NCBI RefSeq assembly: GCF_011682145.1
Contig: NZ_WHJH01000010.1
Span: forward strand, 62,001-126,000
Length of the DNA: 64,000 nt
Source of the DNA: Massilia mucilaginosa
Lineage (GTDB): Bacteria; Pseudomonadota; Gammaproteobacteria; Burkholderiales; Burkholderiaceae_D
Direction of reading: 5' to 3'
In this document: positions 31,301 to 37,854 of the stretch, piece by piece
Layout: each line of letters begins with the position of its first letter
Numbering within the stretch: the stretch's first letter is position 1
Program-made: the position numbers and the translations under genes
Notes under the pieces: generated by a model
What the model was told of the DNA's origin: nothing
Seen by the model: the letters and a program-made list of their open reading frames with translations, nothing else
The model's database searches: none

Positions 31301-32209
31301 GTTGCCGCCCACCCGCAGGCCCGGCACCACCTCGATTTCCGCGCTCTTGCTCAGTTCCGGAAGGAAGGCGTGCGGAAGCGTCTTGCCGGAGGCCGCTTCG
31401 ATCGCGGCTGTGAAATTCGGAATCGGATTGCTCCTGGGCGCCGGCGGCGGCTCTGGCACCTTCGGCGGCGCCTGGATATTGGCCGCCGCATCGGCCGCCA
31501 CGTTGCTGGTCTTGGCGCGCCGATCCGCGTTGGCTTTGTCGGCCGCGGACGTGATCTTTCCCGGGCCACCGGCGAGCGCCGACATGTTGCGCCGCGGCAG
31601 AGCGGCGCTGGAGCTGGATACGCCTGCCTGCCAGCGCTGCACGATCACGCGCGGATTCGGGACATCGCCACCACCGTCGCCACGGTCGACACCCTGCGTC
31701 GCGCCGCCGTGCACCGTTTTGCCCGAGGGCGCGGTTGTCCCGGTATCGAGCTCGATGACCTCCTCTTCCTCGGCCGGCGCTTCTTCTTTCGCGTCATCCT
31801 GCTGACGCGCCTCCTTGTCGGCTTCCTCGCTACGCTGAGTTGATGCGTCATCCCAGGTTTCGGCCCGCGCCGGCTTGGGCAGCGCTGCCTTCGCGCCAGT
31901 GTCGGGTGTGCTGGTGTCTTTGTCGGCAAGGTCGGACGCGACCTGCGGTTGTGCCTTGACCGGATCGTCAGCGACAGGTTTATCGGCATCATGCGCGGTG
32001 ACGATCTCTGGCGGCATGAACAAGATACGCGTGCCGTTGCCGGTGCCGGCAGCAAACGGCGCCGCCTGCGATGAGAATGACACGTAATGGGCGGCCTGCC
32101 CGTTACCCATCGAAATGCGTATGTCCGAGTCGCTAACCGCCGGCGCGGCAACGGCTGGGGCACCGGGCCGCCGCCTTTCCACACCTTTTTTCCGCGCATC
32201 GCCGCCCAT
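25319..32209 (-). CDS. Giant putative eCIS payload with annexin-like repeats and possible nuclease motif
   Basis: A 2296-residue protein, the largest in the window. N-terminal about 300 residues: low-complexity, Pro/Ala and acidic. About 450-800: long charged helices. About 810-1280: up to five annexin-like repeats, clearest as DTDEKAIMDLLRGRS...YKRRYGKEL (about 890) and GTDEQALRTRIGSMTKSEI (about 1210). About 1365-1450: hydrophobic, Gly/Ala-rich membrane-type segments (ASMVVAVALGSALTFFSGG, VIAVIASVAATITTMG). About 1990-2020: GFDGVFLR...VVIVEAKNQ, a D...ExK arrangement like PD-(D/E)XK nucleases. The final 150 residues are another alpha/beta region. It sits just after the AAA+ ATPase gene, the usual place for eCIS cargo. 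Domain names are motif-level inferences; toxicity is untested. Confidence 0.7.
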   Translation of the reverse strand: MGGDARKKGVERRRPGAPAVAAPAVSDSDIRISMGNGQAAHYVSFSSQAAPFAAGTGNGTRILFMPPEIVTAHDADKPVADDPVKAQPQVASDLADKDTSTPDTGAKAALPKPARAETWDDASTQRSEEADKEARQQDDAKEEAPAEEEEVIELDTGTTAPSGKTVHGGATQGVDRGDGGGDVPNPRVIVQRWQAGVSSSSAALPRRNMSALAGGPGKITSAADKANADRRAKTSNVAADAAANIQAPPKVPEPPPAPRSNPIPNFTAAIEAASGKTLPHAFLPELSKSAEIEVVPGLRVGGNMPTIGDRAVRDKWVQLLSTEGAEALAQIPEDKNNPERKALEDARAALAKPIKEEPARAIGPPSPLIDKGPLGIAPLPPVQGTPVANVVARLLASSDSATADVLVRLRRLVYPRGENTKYFPNIGSALSGTLGPRMNSELREIATAAGVSGAELDQMVATRKTELEKEAADINKAITASHEKATQGVSETGQEALDQIEGARQLTDEEIIKRQEAATGGSDPEVINARRDLVIRWVRAHVNRQTTNYQKAGEKREKELGSAQTDRVEALNALAQREQYQGLNPAPPAAPHDRSKPEIVRKLADFAAALQAAAREAVQTVRTAMRPLFKTARDTTRENRAAVEIAGNDAIDAANLWAEDRILEGQSWWDRFKAKLGRWFGDAQKSNEQWSVNRTEETRNGINADLGSVAAVQQSVANGATKEQLLQSQGLTEDQRAVVTEYFAQPAGAHQLDIAAGALRQRLARQYVDVARPAFDAELLAQPDGSLDNVAEMAKSMRPTFDGPKIVMEVHAQLDNFDSDESAMLRSLEGLSAFEGTLVRRMYRAKHGIDMDLAMTQAFDSDEMDQAELRLAGKGAAADAAALDYAFGIIDTDEKAIMDLLRGRSQEEIEQISAEYKRRYGKELNKALLDNLDEGNEQEQAKALIAGDKEAAAAIEIDEAMRGGFMGWGTKEEDIEATYKRVHADVLAQAQREGWGAEQMKAEVRRRSALIEAKFNKRYENVEEYNEPGLAGTSVLRRAFSSEMDPGPERDLANALADSDMVKADAARIEIERQGVWASDEAINKVLTNQYENALQDTRLDQGPARKMRVDRYRNEILKQDPQITEQELSIKIMAFERVMEREIGAEAHLRSNISMEVLNDAYQKRYFYPLSYTIEANMSGADLEKARDLHKQGGRLDAFQEVDYATKGDGTDEQALRTRIGSMTKSEIDELDKQWKAKHKDQSLRQLLADELSGRDASDILDMYDHGAPESAKARIDQEQRRVKRELGELTGVLGGAAAGREADWLTVQMGRLNELKSDLDRRDLSDDERELLRERLDYRVELVQQGVEDHRRAIDSVANLAAQVASMVVAVALGSALTFFSGGALGPVVIAVIASVAATITTMGTKALVQGGSYGVEDMGVDLAVGVVDAITSAATAGMGGKLLRGATGAGEQAAARVAQPNRLMRLVGKAGGSDIMQSVAKSRAGQVAGKVASNLNKMESGFLTRGIKGTNILARMAKGDSKALRILAEGLAEGIENAVSALPSSFAGTALNDKTWEGNPLLNLAAGTYEGVKGAVQMGALMQGAGAAYGAARSHVRLSTPEGRLTEANRILNDARAQHRATNPDAPPHEVMNSPEMKRAQAEVESRGLVGEQRQLAAAAETASRGEAGTHPDTAIDPATQALRDGLPKTLTERVDVSVNTDLDSNSVHVIPDPRGPGHGVRVEVGPRATPTDVLLHAHTIQSMRRYQGLLGKLRQAKDWFNLTSVGSNGWEAKLELEKLPGIIHERMQRLGDSTLSPEAHADLVSEINHLSAKIDEYQHVLDTPELREQPGRGYVANTGRPDRPLIEGVATTAPERSPKGMREHALTLVDNGPLASKDTKVYQIGHEWQERGYYYRRVVVHDADNLIAVVHEETRSFDKATGKHEKRWVIRGSELSGKHGSGKVGEAASRMTVEKGAFGGMMTLEGKVDVKARQAAAGTRRAQINESALHNASDNGFDGVFLRINADGTATVVIVEAKNQPSGLSLESFTAVRGDGFKKNLRDLRERLNSATADELGISAKDQALALQALTQKSPNVEIQIHTTPDTPLGHRDHPGSSIIKDLEISVQGKDAGNVKVVHVPMNATVTDRARTSVRKEARRRDNIGKPSVRLEQLAGEGARANSPEHRRAEAMLRAEGSFTNGVVSPHPKGKGQFVDSSGVLFEVLTPGALGNQPTAQAVAAKIVKQLYAPAPVGATGQRKIILEMSHLDPATRDEVLKLLREDAKVGKRAKNILIHDRANGAMTFLKPEDNP

Positions 32210-32215
32210 GACGAT

Positions 32216-34342
32216 TCATCGCGGCGGCGAAGCCGTCGCCGCGCCAACGGTGCCGCGAAACCTGGCCAGGTCGGCCGGCGCCAGGATCCGCGCCTCGCGA
32301 TGGAACTGGCGCGCGATCGCCGCCCCGAGATGCTGAGCGGTGATGTATTGGCTGCCCGCATCGACGGCAATCAAGGCGGCCGTGTGGCCGGCCGAAACGA
32401 TGCCGGCACCGGTCAGATCGATATTTGCCAGCGAGCTCAGGTCCAGGCCCGGCTGCAGCGGCGCATCGGCTGGAAACGCGCGCGCCCACAGCCGCAAGCG
32501 CTCCGCCACCTGCGGTCGCGGGAAATGCAGCAGCATGTGGAAACGGCGGATGAACGCCGGATCGATTTCGTCGCGCTGATTGCTAGCCAGGACCGCCAGC
32601 CCGCCGAATGACTCGACCCGCTGGAGCAGGAATCCCACCTCGAGCGCCGCATAGCGGTCACTGCCCTGCTGGATCTCGCCGCGCTTGCCGAACAGCGTGT
32701 CTGCCTCATCGAAGAACAGGATGGCGTGGCTTGCCTCGGCCTCGCGGAAAGCGGCGTCGATGTTTTTTTCCGTTTCACCCACCCACTTCGACACCAGCTG
32801 GGCCAGATCGATCTTTAGCAATGGCAGGTCGAGTTCGCGCGCAATCACCTCGGCCGCCAGCGTCTTGCCGGTTCCACTGTCGCCGGTGAACAATGCCTTC
32901 AATCCGCCACCGCTCATAAGACGCCCGAATCCCCAGGATTCGTTGACACGGGCCAGGGCGCGGTAGAAGCGCGGAATCTCCAGCACCTGGTTGCGCAGGC
33001 TGTCGGGCAGGATCAGATCGTCCGGACCACGGCGAGGCACCACGGCGCGCGCGAACCGCCCGGCGTTCTTCTGCGCCACCATGCGGCAGGCGTCGCCAAC
33101 GCCCGCAGCCTGGCTGCCCTGCGTGCGCGCCACCTGCGCGACGGCCAGCTGCTCGCTGACCGACATGCGATAGCGCGCCGCCAGATCCCGGGCCGCGCCC
33201 GGCGCCAGCGCGGGCAACTGCCGCTGCCACTGGCGCGCGCACATGTCCGCCGTCGGCGCCGCCAGGTTCGCCTCCAGATAGCGGCGAAACCCAAGTACGC
33301 CGGTCGGCCGCCAGGCGTGTTCGCCACTGATGATGACGGCAATCGCGCAATGCTCAAGTTGCGCGGCGACCTGCTCGGCCAACTGCGGATGCGCTTCGTC
33401 CTGCAGGCGGCGCGTCTCCACCCACAGGACACTATCGGTATCGGCCGCCAACGCCAGCGCCGCGGCCAGGTCCATGTCGGGCAGCCAGCGCCGCAGCGGC
33501 CGGCCCGCAGCCTGCGCCACCGCCTTGACGGCGTCGTCGACCGGCGTGGCCGGTTCGCCCCAGATGCCGATCAGATTCGCCGTGCCGCTGCCCAGGGCGC
33601 GCGCCAGTTCGGCCAGCAAGGGGGCTTCGCCAAAACACTCGGGCAGCAGCGCCGGTGCAATCGGCACCAGACTCGCATCGCAGAACAGGTCGCGCCAGTC
33701 GCGGCGCGGATCGGTCAGCGCCTGCAAGGCGCGCGGGGCCAGCCGGCACCCATGGGCGAGTTCGGGTCCGGTGACCTGGTCGGCCACCAGCAGGCCGACG
33801 CGCCGCAGCGTACCGTTGGTACTCAGCGCGACGCGGCGCGCCATCCACTGCGCCTCGCTCTCTGACGTGAGCGCGCTCAGCAGATCGATGCCCGGTAGCA
33901 GGCGCGCCACGTCGTCCTGGATGAAAGCGAAGATGCGCGCGTACGCGCGGTGAAGCTCGGACGCGGCGCAGACCAGAAGCGTGTCGACGTCTGCGCTGTC
34001 GAGCGCGAACGCCGCGGCCACCGAATCGAGCGGCAGCGCCACTCCGAGCGCCGCGGCGCGGGCGCGCAGCCGCGCCTCGTCCTGCTGCTCATCGTCGCGC
34101 AGCCTGCGGGCGGCGCCGTAGACCTGGCGCGCCGGCGGCCCGCCTATCTGCTCGATCAACTGGTCGACGTGGGGATCAGTGATGCAATAGGCCTTCACGT
34201 CCGGCCGGGTCAACGCCTTGTTGAGGTCTTTCTGCGCCGCGACCGCGATGCACAAGGCACGCCGCAGTGGCCGCAAACGCAGCTCCAGATGCTCGAGCGC
34301 GAGTTCAACTAAGGATGCGCAAGGCGTGGCGGCGTGGTTCAT
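32216..34342 (-). CDS. AAA+ ATPase, Afp15/Pvc15-like
   Basis: A 708-residue protein with a C-terminal AAA+ module: Walker A TGDSGTGKTLAAEV, Walker B AILFFDEADTLFG, and a sensor region (VLASNQRDEIDPAFIRRF). The N-terminal half is a long helical and degenerate NTPase-like region. Afp15/Pvc15 ATPases are universal in eCIS loci and are thought to help load cargo or assemble the particle in the cytoplasm. ATG 34342 overlaps the upstream stop (ATGA). It lies directly before the payload gene (6 nt). Confidence 0.92.
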   Translation of the reverse strand: MNHAATPCASLVELALEHLELRLRPLRRALCIAVAAQKDLNKALTRPDVKAYCITDPHVDQLIEQIGGPPARQVYGAARRLRDDEQQDEARLRARAAALGVALPLDSVAAAFALDSADVDTLLVCAASELHRAYARIFAFIQDDVARLLPGIDLLSALTSESEAQWMARRVALSTNGTLRRVGLLVADQVTGPELAHGCRLAPRALQALTDPRRDWRDLFCDASLVPIAPALLPECFGEAPLLAELARALGSGTANLIGIWGEPATPVDDAVKAVAQAAGRPLRRWLPDMDLAAALALAADTDSVLWVETRRLQDEAHPQLAEQVAAQLEHCAIAVIISGEHAWRPTGVLGFRRYLEANLAAPTADMCARQWQRQLPALAPGAARDLAARYRMSVSEQLAVAQVARTQGSQAAGVGDACRMVAQKNAGRFARAVVPRRGPDDLILPDSLRNQVLEIPRFYRALARVNESWGFGRLMSGGGLKALFTGDSGTGKTLAAEVIARELDLPLLKIDLAQLVSKWVGETEKNIDAAFREAEASHAILFFDEADTLFGKRGEIQQGSDRYAALEVGFLLQRVESFGGLAVLASNQRDEIDPAFIRRFHMLLHFPRPQVAERLRLWARAFPADAPLQPGLDLSSLANIDLTGAGIVSAGHTAALIAVDAGSQYITAQHLGAAIARQFHREARILAPADLARFRGTVGAATASPPR

Positions 34343-36171
34343 GGCCCGGCAAACTCGATCCGCCGGCCTGGCCACCAGGGAATGTCAACGATGTCGCGCA
34401 GCAGTCCGTGCTCGCTCAGATCCATGAAGCGCCGGCCCAGCGCCGGGCGCACCAGCACCCTGCCCTCCTCGATACTCACCGTGCCGCCCAAGTCGCCGAA
34501 GCGCCTCAGTGCCAGCAATGGCTGGGTGGGCTCGCGCTCGCGCCACAAGGTGTCGGCCAGGTCACCCAGCGCGCTGCATAGGGCGAGCGTGATCGAAAAC
34601 TCCGCCGCCCGGCATATATGGCCGCGGTTGGGCAGCACCAGTGGCCGCTGCTCGATGAATTCCGAGTGCGTCGCCGTGATTAATTCGTGCGCTTCGTCGA
34701 AGACGCGATGCAGCTGCGCGCTGTGGCGCCGCAGCAGAGGCTCGTTGGTCCATAGCCCGTCGCCGGCGCTGCGCCAGCCGGCGGCGCGCGGACTCGCTCC
34801 CATCGCGATGGCACGCAGGCCACGCCGCCCAAGTGCCTCGGGAAGTACGCAGTCGGCGACGCCGGGGGCCAGCCACCACATCTGGCCAGGCAGCAAGTCG
34901 GCCACCCGCAGCACGCCATCGGGATCGCCGAACCACCCGAGCGGCTGTGACGAGCCGATATCGAGGACCGCCCACACGCCGCCTTCCAGCCGCTCGACCA
35001 GGACGCCCGGTCCTGTGCGCGCCGCGCGATCTGTCGGCCACAGCGAAGCGTCCAGCGGAGCGCAGGCGCTCGACAGGCCGCGCAGAAAATCATCCATGCG
35101 GGCGTTGTCGGGCGCTTCGTCCCGCCCGCACATCACCGCCGCGAGCCGCTCGGTGGCGGCACTGCGGGCCCAGCCCCGACTGGGCGGCGGTGCAAGCTTG
35201 TACGCCAGCGCCGCCGCAAAACAGCCCGACTGCGCGAGCAGAGCGCTGCATGCCAGGGCGGCGCGCAGGCCAGCAAAATAATTCCGACGCGAGAGAATGC
35301 CCATCACGATGAACGGCAGCACCGATTCGACCACCACGCTTTCGCGGCGCGGCTGGCGCGCGGGCGACACGCGCGGCCGCAGATCCGGGGAACGCAGCGC
35401 GCCGCGCGGGGCACGATCGGCTGCGACCTTGGCCCGCGTGGCATCAGCCAAGGGCCGCGCCGGCACGCTTGGTGCACTACCGCCACCGGCTTGGTCCGCG
35501 CTTGCACGTGCCTGCAGCGAGACAAGCGCCGCGACCAGAAGGTCGATTTCATCGGCCAACGCTGCGGCGCTTGCGCCGGGGTCGCCGAGCGTGCCTTCAA
35601 TTCGCTCGATCAGAGGCACCAGAGCGGCGCCAGCGCGCGCACGGATGGCGCCGGTGGCCCCGAGCTCGGCGAGCATTTCGCGCGCCCACACCTGCAGGGT
35701 GGCGCCATCCGCGGTGGCGAGCATGCGCGTCAGACTGCCCGCGTGCTGCCATGTCGTCAGCGTGTCGGTGACAGTGGTTGGCGACACCAGCTCGCTTGCC
35801 GTATTTTGGGCCGGCACAGTCTCTGGCATGTGGCTGGACGCGGGCAGCTGGCGCGGAACGTCCTTCAGTGCCTCCGCCAAAATCGTTTGCGCGCGCTGCG
35901 CCAGCGCGCCGCGCGGGGCATCACCGCCCTGGTGTGCGGCGTCGGCGGGCCAGTCGCACAGCTCCGACAGCCGCACCGGAATGCGCAGGTGCAGGCGCTC
36001 AATGGTTTGGTCCGGCGCGCAATCGGCCAGTTGCGCGGCCAGCGCGCGCATCAGCCAGGCCGGCAGATGTTGGGTCGCCTGCGCCACCAGCCGGCGCGGG
36101 TCCGCGCCCCAGCTCCAGCCGCCGTGGCGCAGCAAGCGCAGGCGGCAATGCCGTATGCGGATCGCCTCCAC
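34339..36171 (-). CDS. Probable eCIS tape-measure-type protein
   Basis: About 610 residues starting at GTG 36171, one base after the preceding stop; ATG 36219 lies inside the upstream gene and is less likely. The N-terminus (IRIRHCRLRL, then LVAQATQHLPAWLMRALAAQL and IERLHLRIPVRL) resembles the start of the CIS tape-measure family, which has a short beta-strand, helix and strand pattern. A hydrophobic stretch (FAGLRAALACSALLAQSGCF) lies near residue 310. It occupies the Afp14 position, just before the ATPase gene. Function is assigned mainly from position and size. Confidence 0.5.
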   Translation of the reverse strand: MEAIRIRHCRLRLLRHGGWSWGADPRRLVAQATQHLPAWLMRALAAQLADCAPDQTIERLHLRIPVRLSELCDWPADAAHQGGDAPRGALAQRAQTILAEALKDVPRQLPASSHMPETVPAQNTASELVSPTTVTDTLTTWQHAGSLTRMLATADGATLQVWAREMLAELGATGAIRARAGAALVPLIERIEGTLGDPGASAAALADEIDLLVAALVSLQARASADQAGGGSAPSVPARPLADATRAKVAADRAPRGALRSPDLRPRVSPARQPRRESVVVESVLPFIVMGILSRRNYFAGLRAALACSALLAQSGCFAAALAYKLAPPPSRGWARSAATERLAAVMCGRDEAPDNARMDDFLRGLSSACAPLDASLWPTDRAARTGPGVLVERLEGGVWAVLDIGSSQPLGWFGDPDGVLRVADLLPGQMWWLAPGVADCVLPEALGRRGLRAIAMGASPRAAGWRSAGDGLWTNEPLLRRHSAQLHRVFDEAHELITATHSEFIEQRPLVLPNRGHICRAAEFSITLALCSALGDLADTLWREREPTQPLLALRRFGDLGGTVSIEEGRVLVRPALGRRFMDLSEHGLLRDIVDIPWWPGRRIEFAGP

Positions 36172-36172
36172 G

Positions 36173-36691
36173 TCAGGGCACCGGTTCCGTGACGATGCGT
36201 GGGGTATATCCCGGCGCAAGAATCACGACAGTGTAGCTGCCCGCGCCCAGCACCAGGCTGACCATGCCGACTGCGCTTGCCTTGGGAATGGGCACGGCGC
36301 GCAGCGCCGGTTCCGCCAGCGCACCGCCCGTCAGATGCACGAACACCTCGATGTCGCTCGGCGTCGTGAGCGGCAAGGTGACCGTGATGCTGATGCCGTC
36401 CAGGACCACGGCCAGGGCGGCGCCGTCACTCTGCTGTTCCGCGCGCAGATCGTCGGTCAGGGCGAACAATTGCGGGCGGTAGAGCAGGCGCGTGTCGTAG
36501 TCGACCAGCGCGATCATCAAGTGACTCTTGTCGATGAGCGCCTGCAGCCCGGCATTTTGAGTGTCGCGAACCACGATGCCGTTGGCGACCACGTCCTCCA
36601 CGGTGAGCGCCTGGTCGGGCTGGGTGCTGCGAGTGGCGGCGCCCAGCACGTGACTGGTGGCCTGAAAGGCGACGACGTTCATCTTGTTCAT
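36173..36691 (-). CDS. Small eCIS-locus protein, beta-sandwich-like
   Basis: A 172-residue protein without recognised motifs. The C-terminal half alternates strands and ends SYTVVILAPGYTPRIV, similar in style to carboxypeptidase-regulatory or other small beta-sandwich domains. The start ATG 36691 overlaps the upstream stop (TGATG). It has no signal peptide. Lying between the third fibre-position paralog and the putative tape-measure gene, it may be a minor structural or fibre-accessory component. Confidence 0.55.
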   Translation of the reverse strand: MNKMNVVAFQATSHVLGAATRSTQPDQALTVEDVVANGIVVRDTQNAGLQALIDKSHLMIALVDYDTRLLYRPQLFALTDDLRAEQQSDGAALAVVLDGISITVTLPLTTPSDIEVFVHLTGGALAEPALRAVPIPKASAVGMVSLVLGAGSYTVVILAPGYTPRIVTEPVP

Positions 36692-37854
36692 CAGGCACCC
36701 TCCGCAGGTTTGACGAAACCCATCACCACGTAATCGCACACGCCGGGAAGCACCAGCGCCCCTGACGCGCCTGCCGTTGGCACCCATCGGACCAGGCACA
36801 CGACGCGGCGGCCGTCGACCCGGCAGTCGAGTGGCTGCATAAGCCAGTACTCTCCGGCCGCGAGTGGCGGCAATGAAGCCGGTTGCTGATAACGCGGCTG
36901 CACCTGGATCTGGAATGACGCTTCGCCGTCGTCGACCTGCGCCTGGGTGATACCCGCCGGCAGCGGCACCTCGAGGCCATCACTGATGACGCCCGACTCG
37001 ACCTGCACCCCGCCAGCGATGGCGCCGAAGATCCTGCCTGCGGCGAACACGTCGCCCTGGGCATTCACGGTGAACACCGGCTCAACCTTCCCCTGGCTGC
37101 CGTGCAGCCCGAATCGCAACTGGCCGCCATCGGTGTTGTCAATGACCAGTCCGGCTTTTTTGGATTCGCTGCGTGGCGCCGAGCGCAGCACCAGGCTGTC
37201 GCCCAGGCCCGTGACTTCGCCGGCGCGCGCGCCGACATAGCGGCGGGTGATACCGCTGCCGCTTATGTCGGTATTGCGCACCTCCACGAAGCGCGTGCCA
37301 TTCCAGCTCACGTAGCCGAGCAGGAGTCGCCACGGCTGTTGCCCGCTGCCCACCGGCGCATCCGGATCGGGCACCTCCTGCTGATCGAGTTCTGCCGCCG
37401 TCCCAAGCCTGCCAAAGCTGATCACGAACGACTCGCTGACCCGCGCGGACGGATTCTCCAGGCACATGGCATTGCGGTGCCCCGTGGTGCTGGTCTGCTC
37501 ATCGCGGCCGTTGATGAATACCGGGTAGAAGTGCTGTTCCGGATCGTTGGCGCTGTCGGTGATGTTGCGCTGGTCGAATTCGTCCTCGCTGACGCGGACC
37601 GCCTCGGTCACCACGATCTCGCGGCCCGCGCCGTCGGTGGCAAGGCCAGGCGACACGGTCACTTCGATGTATGGACCGAGCGTATCGGTGCGCGCCGTGC
37701 CGATCAGCTCAAGCCCGTAGGCGATGCCCCAGCTGTGCAGGTATCGGTCGTGGCGCGCGCGTGCGCTGCGCGCATGCGATACGATGGCGTTGACGTCGGC
37801 GGCGCTGAGGATCTGGTTTTCCGCGAACACCGGCCTGCTGATGGGGGTAGTCAC
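36691..37854 (-). CDS. Fibre-position paralog 3
   Basis: A 387-residue protein. Its N-terminus (ILSAADVNAIVSHARSARARH, then WGIAYGLEL, VSPGLATDGAGREIVV) is homologous to the N-terminal domains of the two genes transcribed just before it; a second shared block ends ARVSESFVISFG. The middle contains peptidase-free beta-rich sequence (VIDNTDGGQLRFGLHGSQG, FAAGRIFG) of the kind seen in phage fibre or tip proteins. It overlaps the preceding gene by 4 nt. Function is unknown; the place in the locus corresponds to the Afp13 fibre gene. Confidence 0.7.
   Translation of the reverse strand: MTTPISRPVFAENQILSAADVNAIVSHARSARARHDRYLHSWGIAYGLELIGTARTDTLGPYIEVTVSPGLATDGAGREIVVTEAVRVSEDEFDQRNITDSANDPEQHFYPVFINGRDEQTSTTGHRNAMCLENPSARVSESFVISFGRLGTAAELDQQEVPDPDAPVGSGQQPWRLLLGYVSWNGTRFVEVRNTDISGSGITRRYVGARAGEVTGLGDSLVLRSAPRSESKKAGLVIDNTDGGQLRFGLHGSQGKVEPVFTVNAQGDVFAAGRIFGAIAGGVQVESGVISDGLEVPLPAGITQAQVDDGEASFQIQVQPRYQQPASLPPLAAGEYWLMQPLDCRVDGRRVVCLVRWVPTAGASGALVLPGVCDYVVMGFVKPAEGA

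Noticed and set aside
25319-32209. Metalloprotease (HExxH, DUF4157-like) motif in the payload
   Set aside because: The closest segment reads LLHAHTIQ, without the Glu or the second His in the right place.
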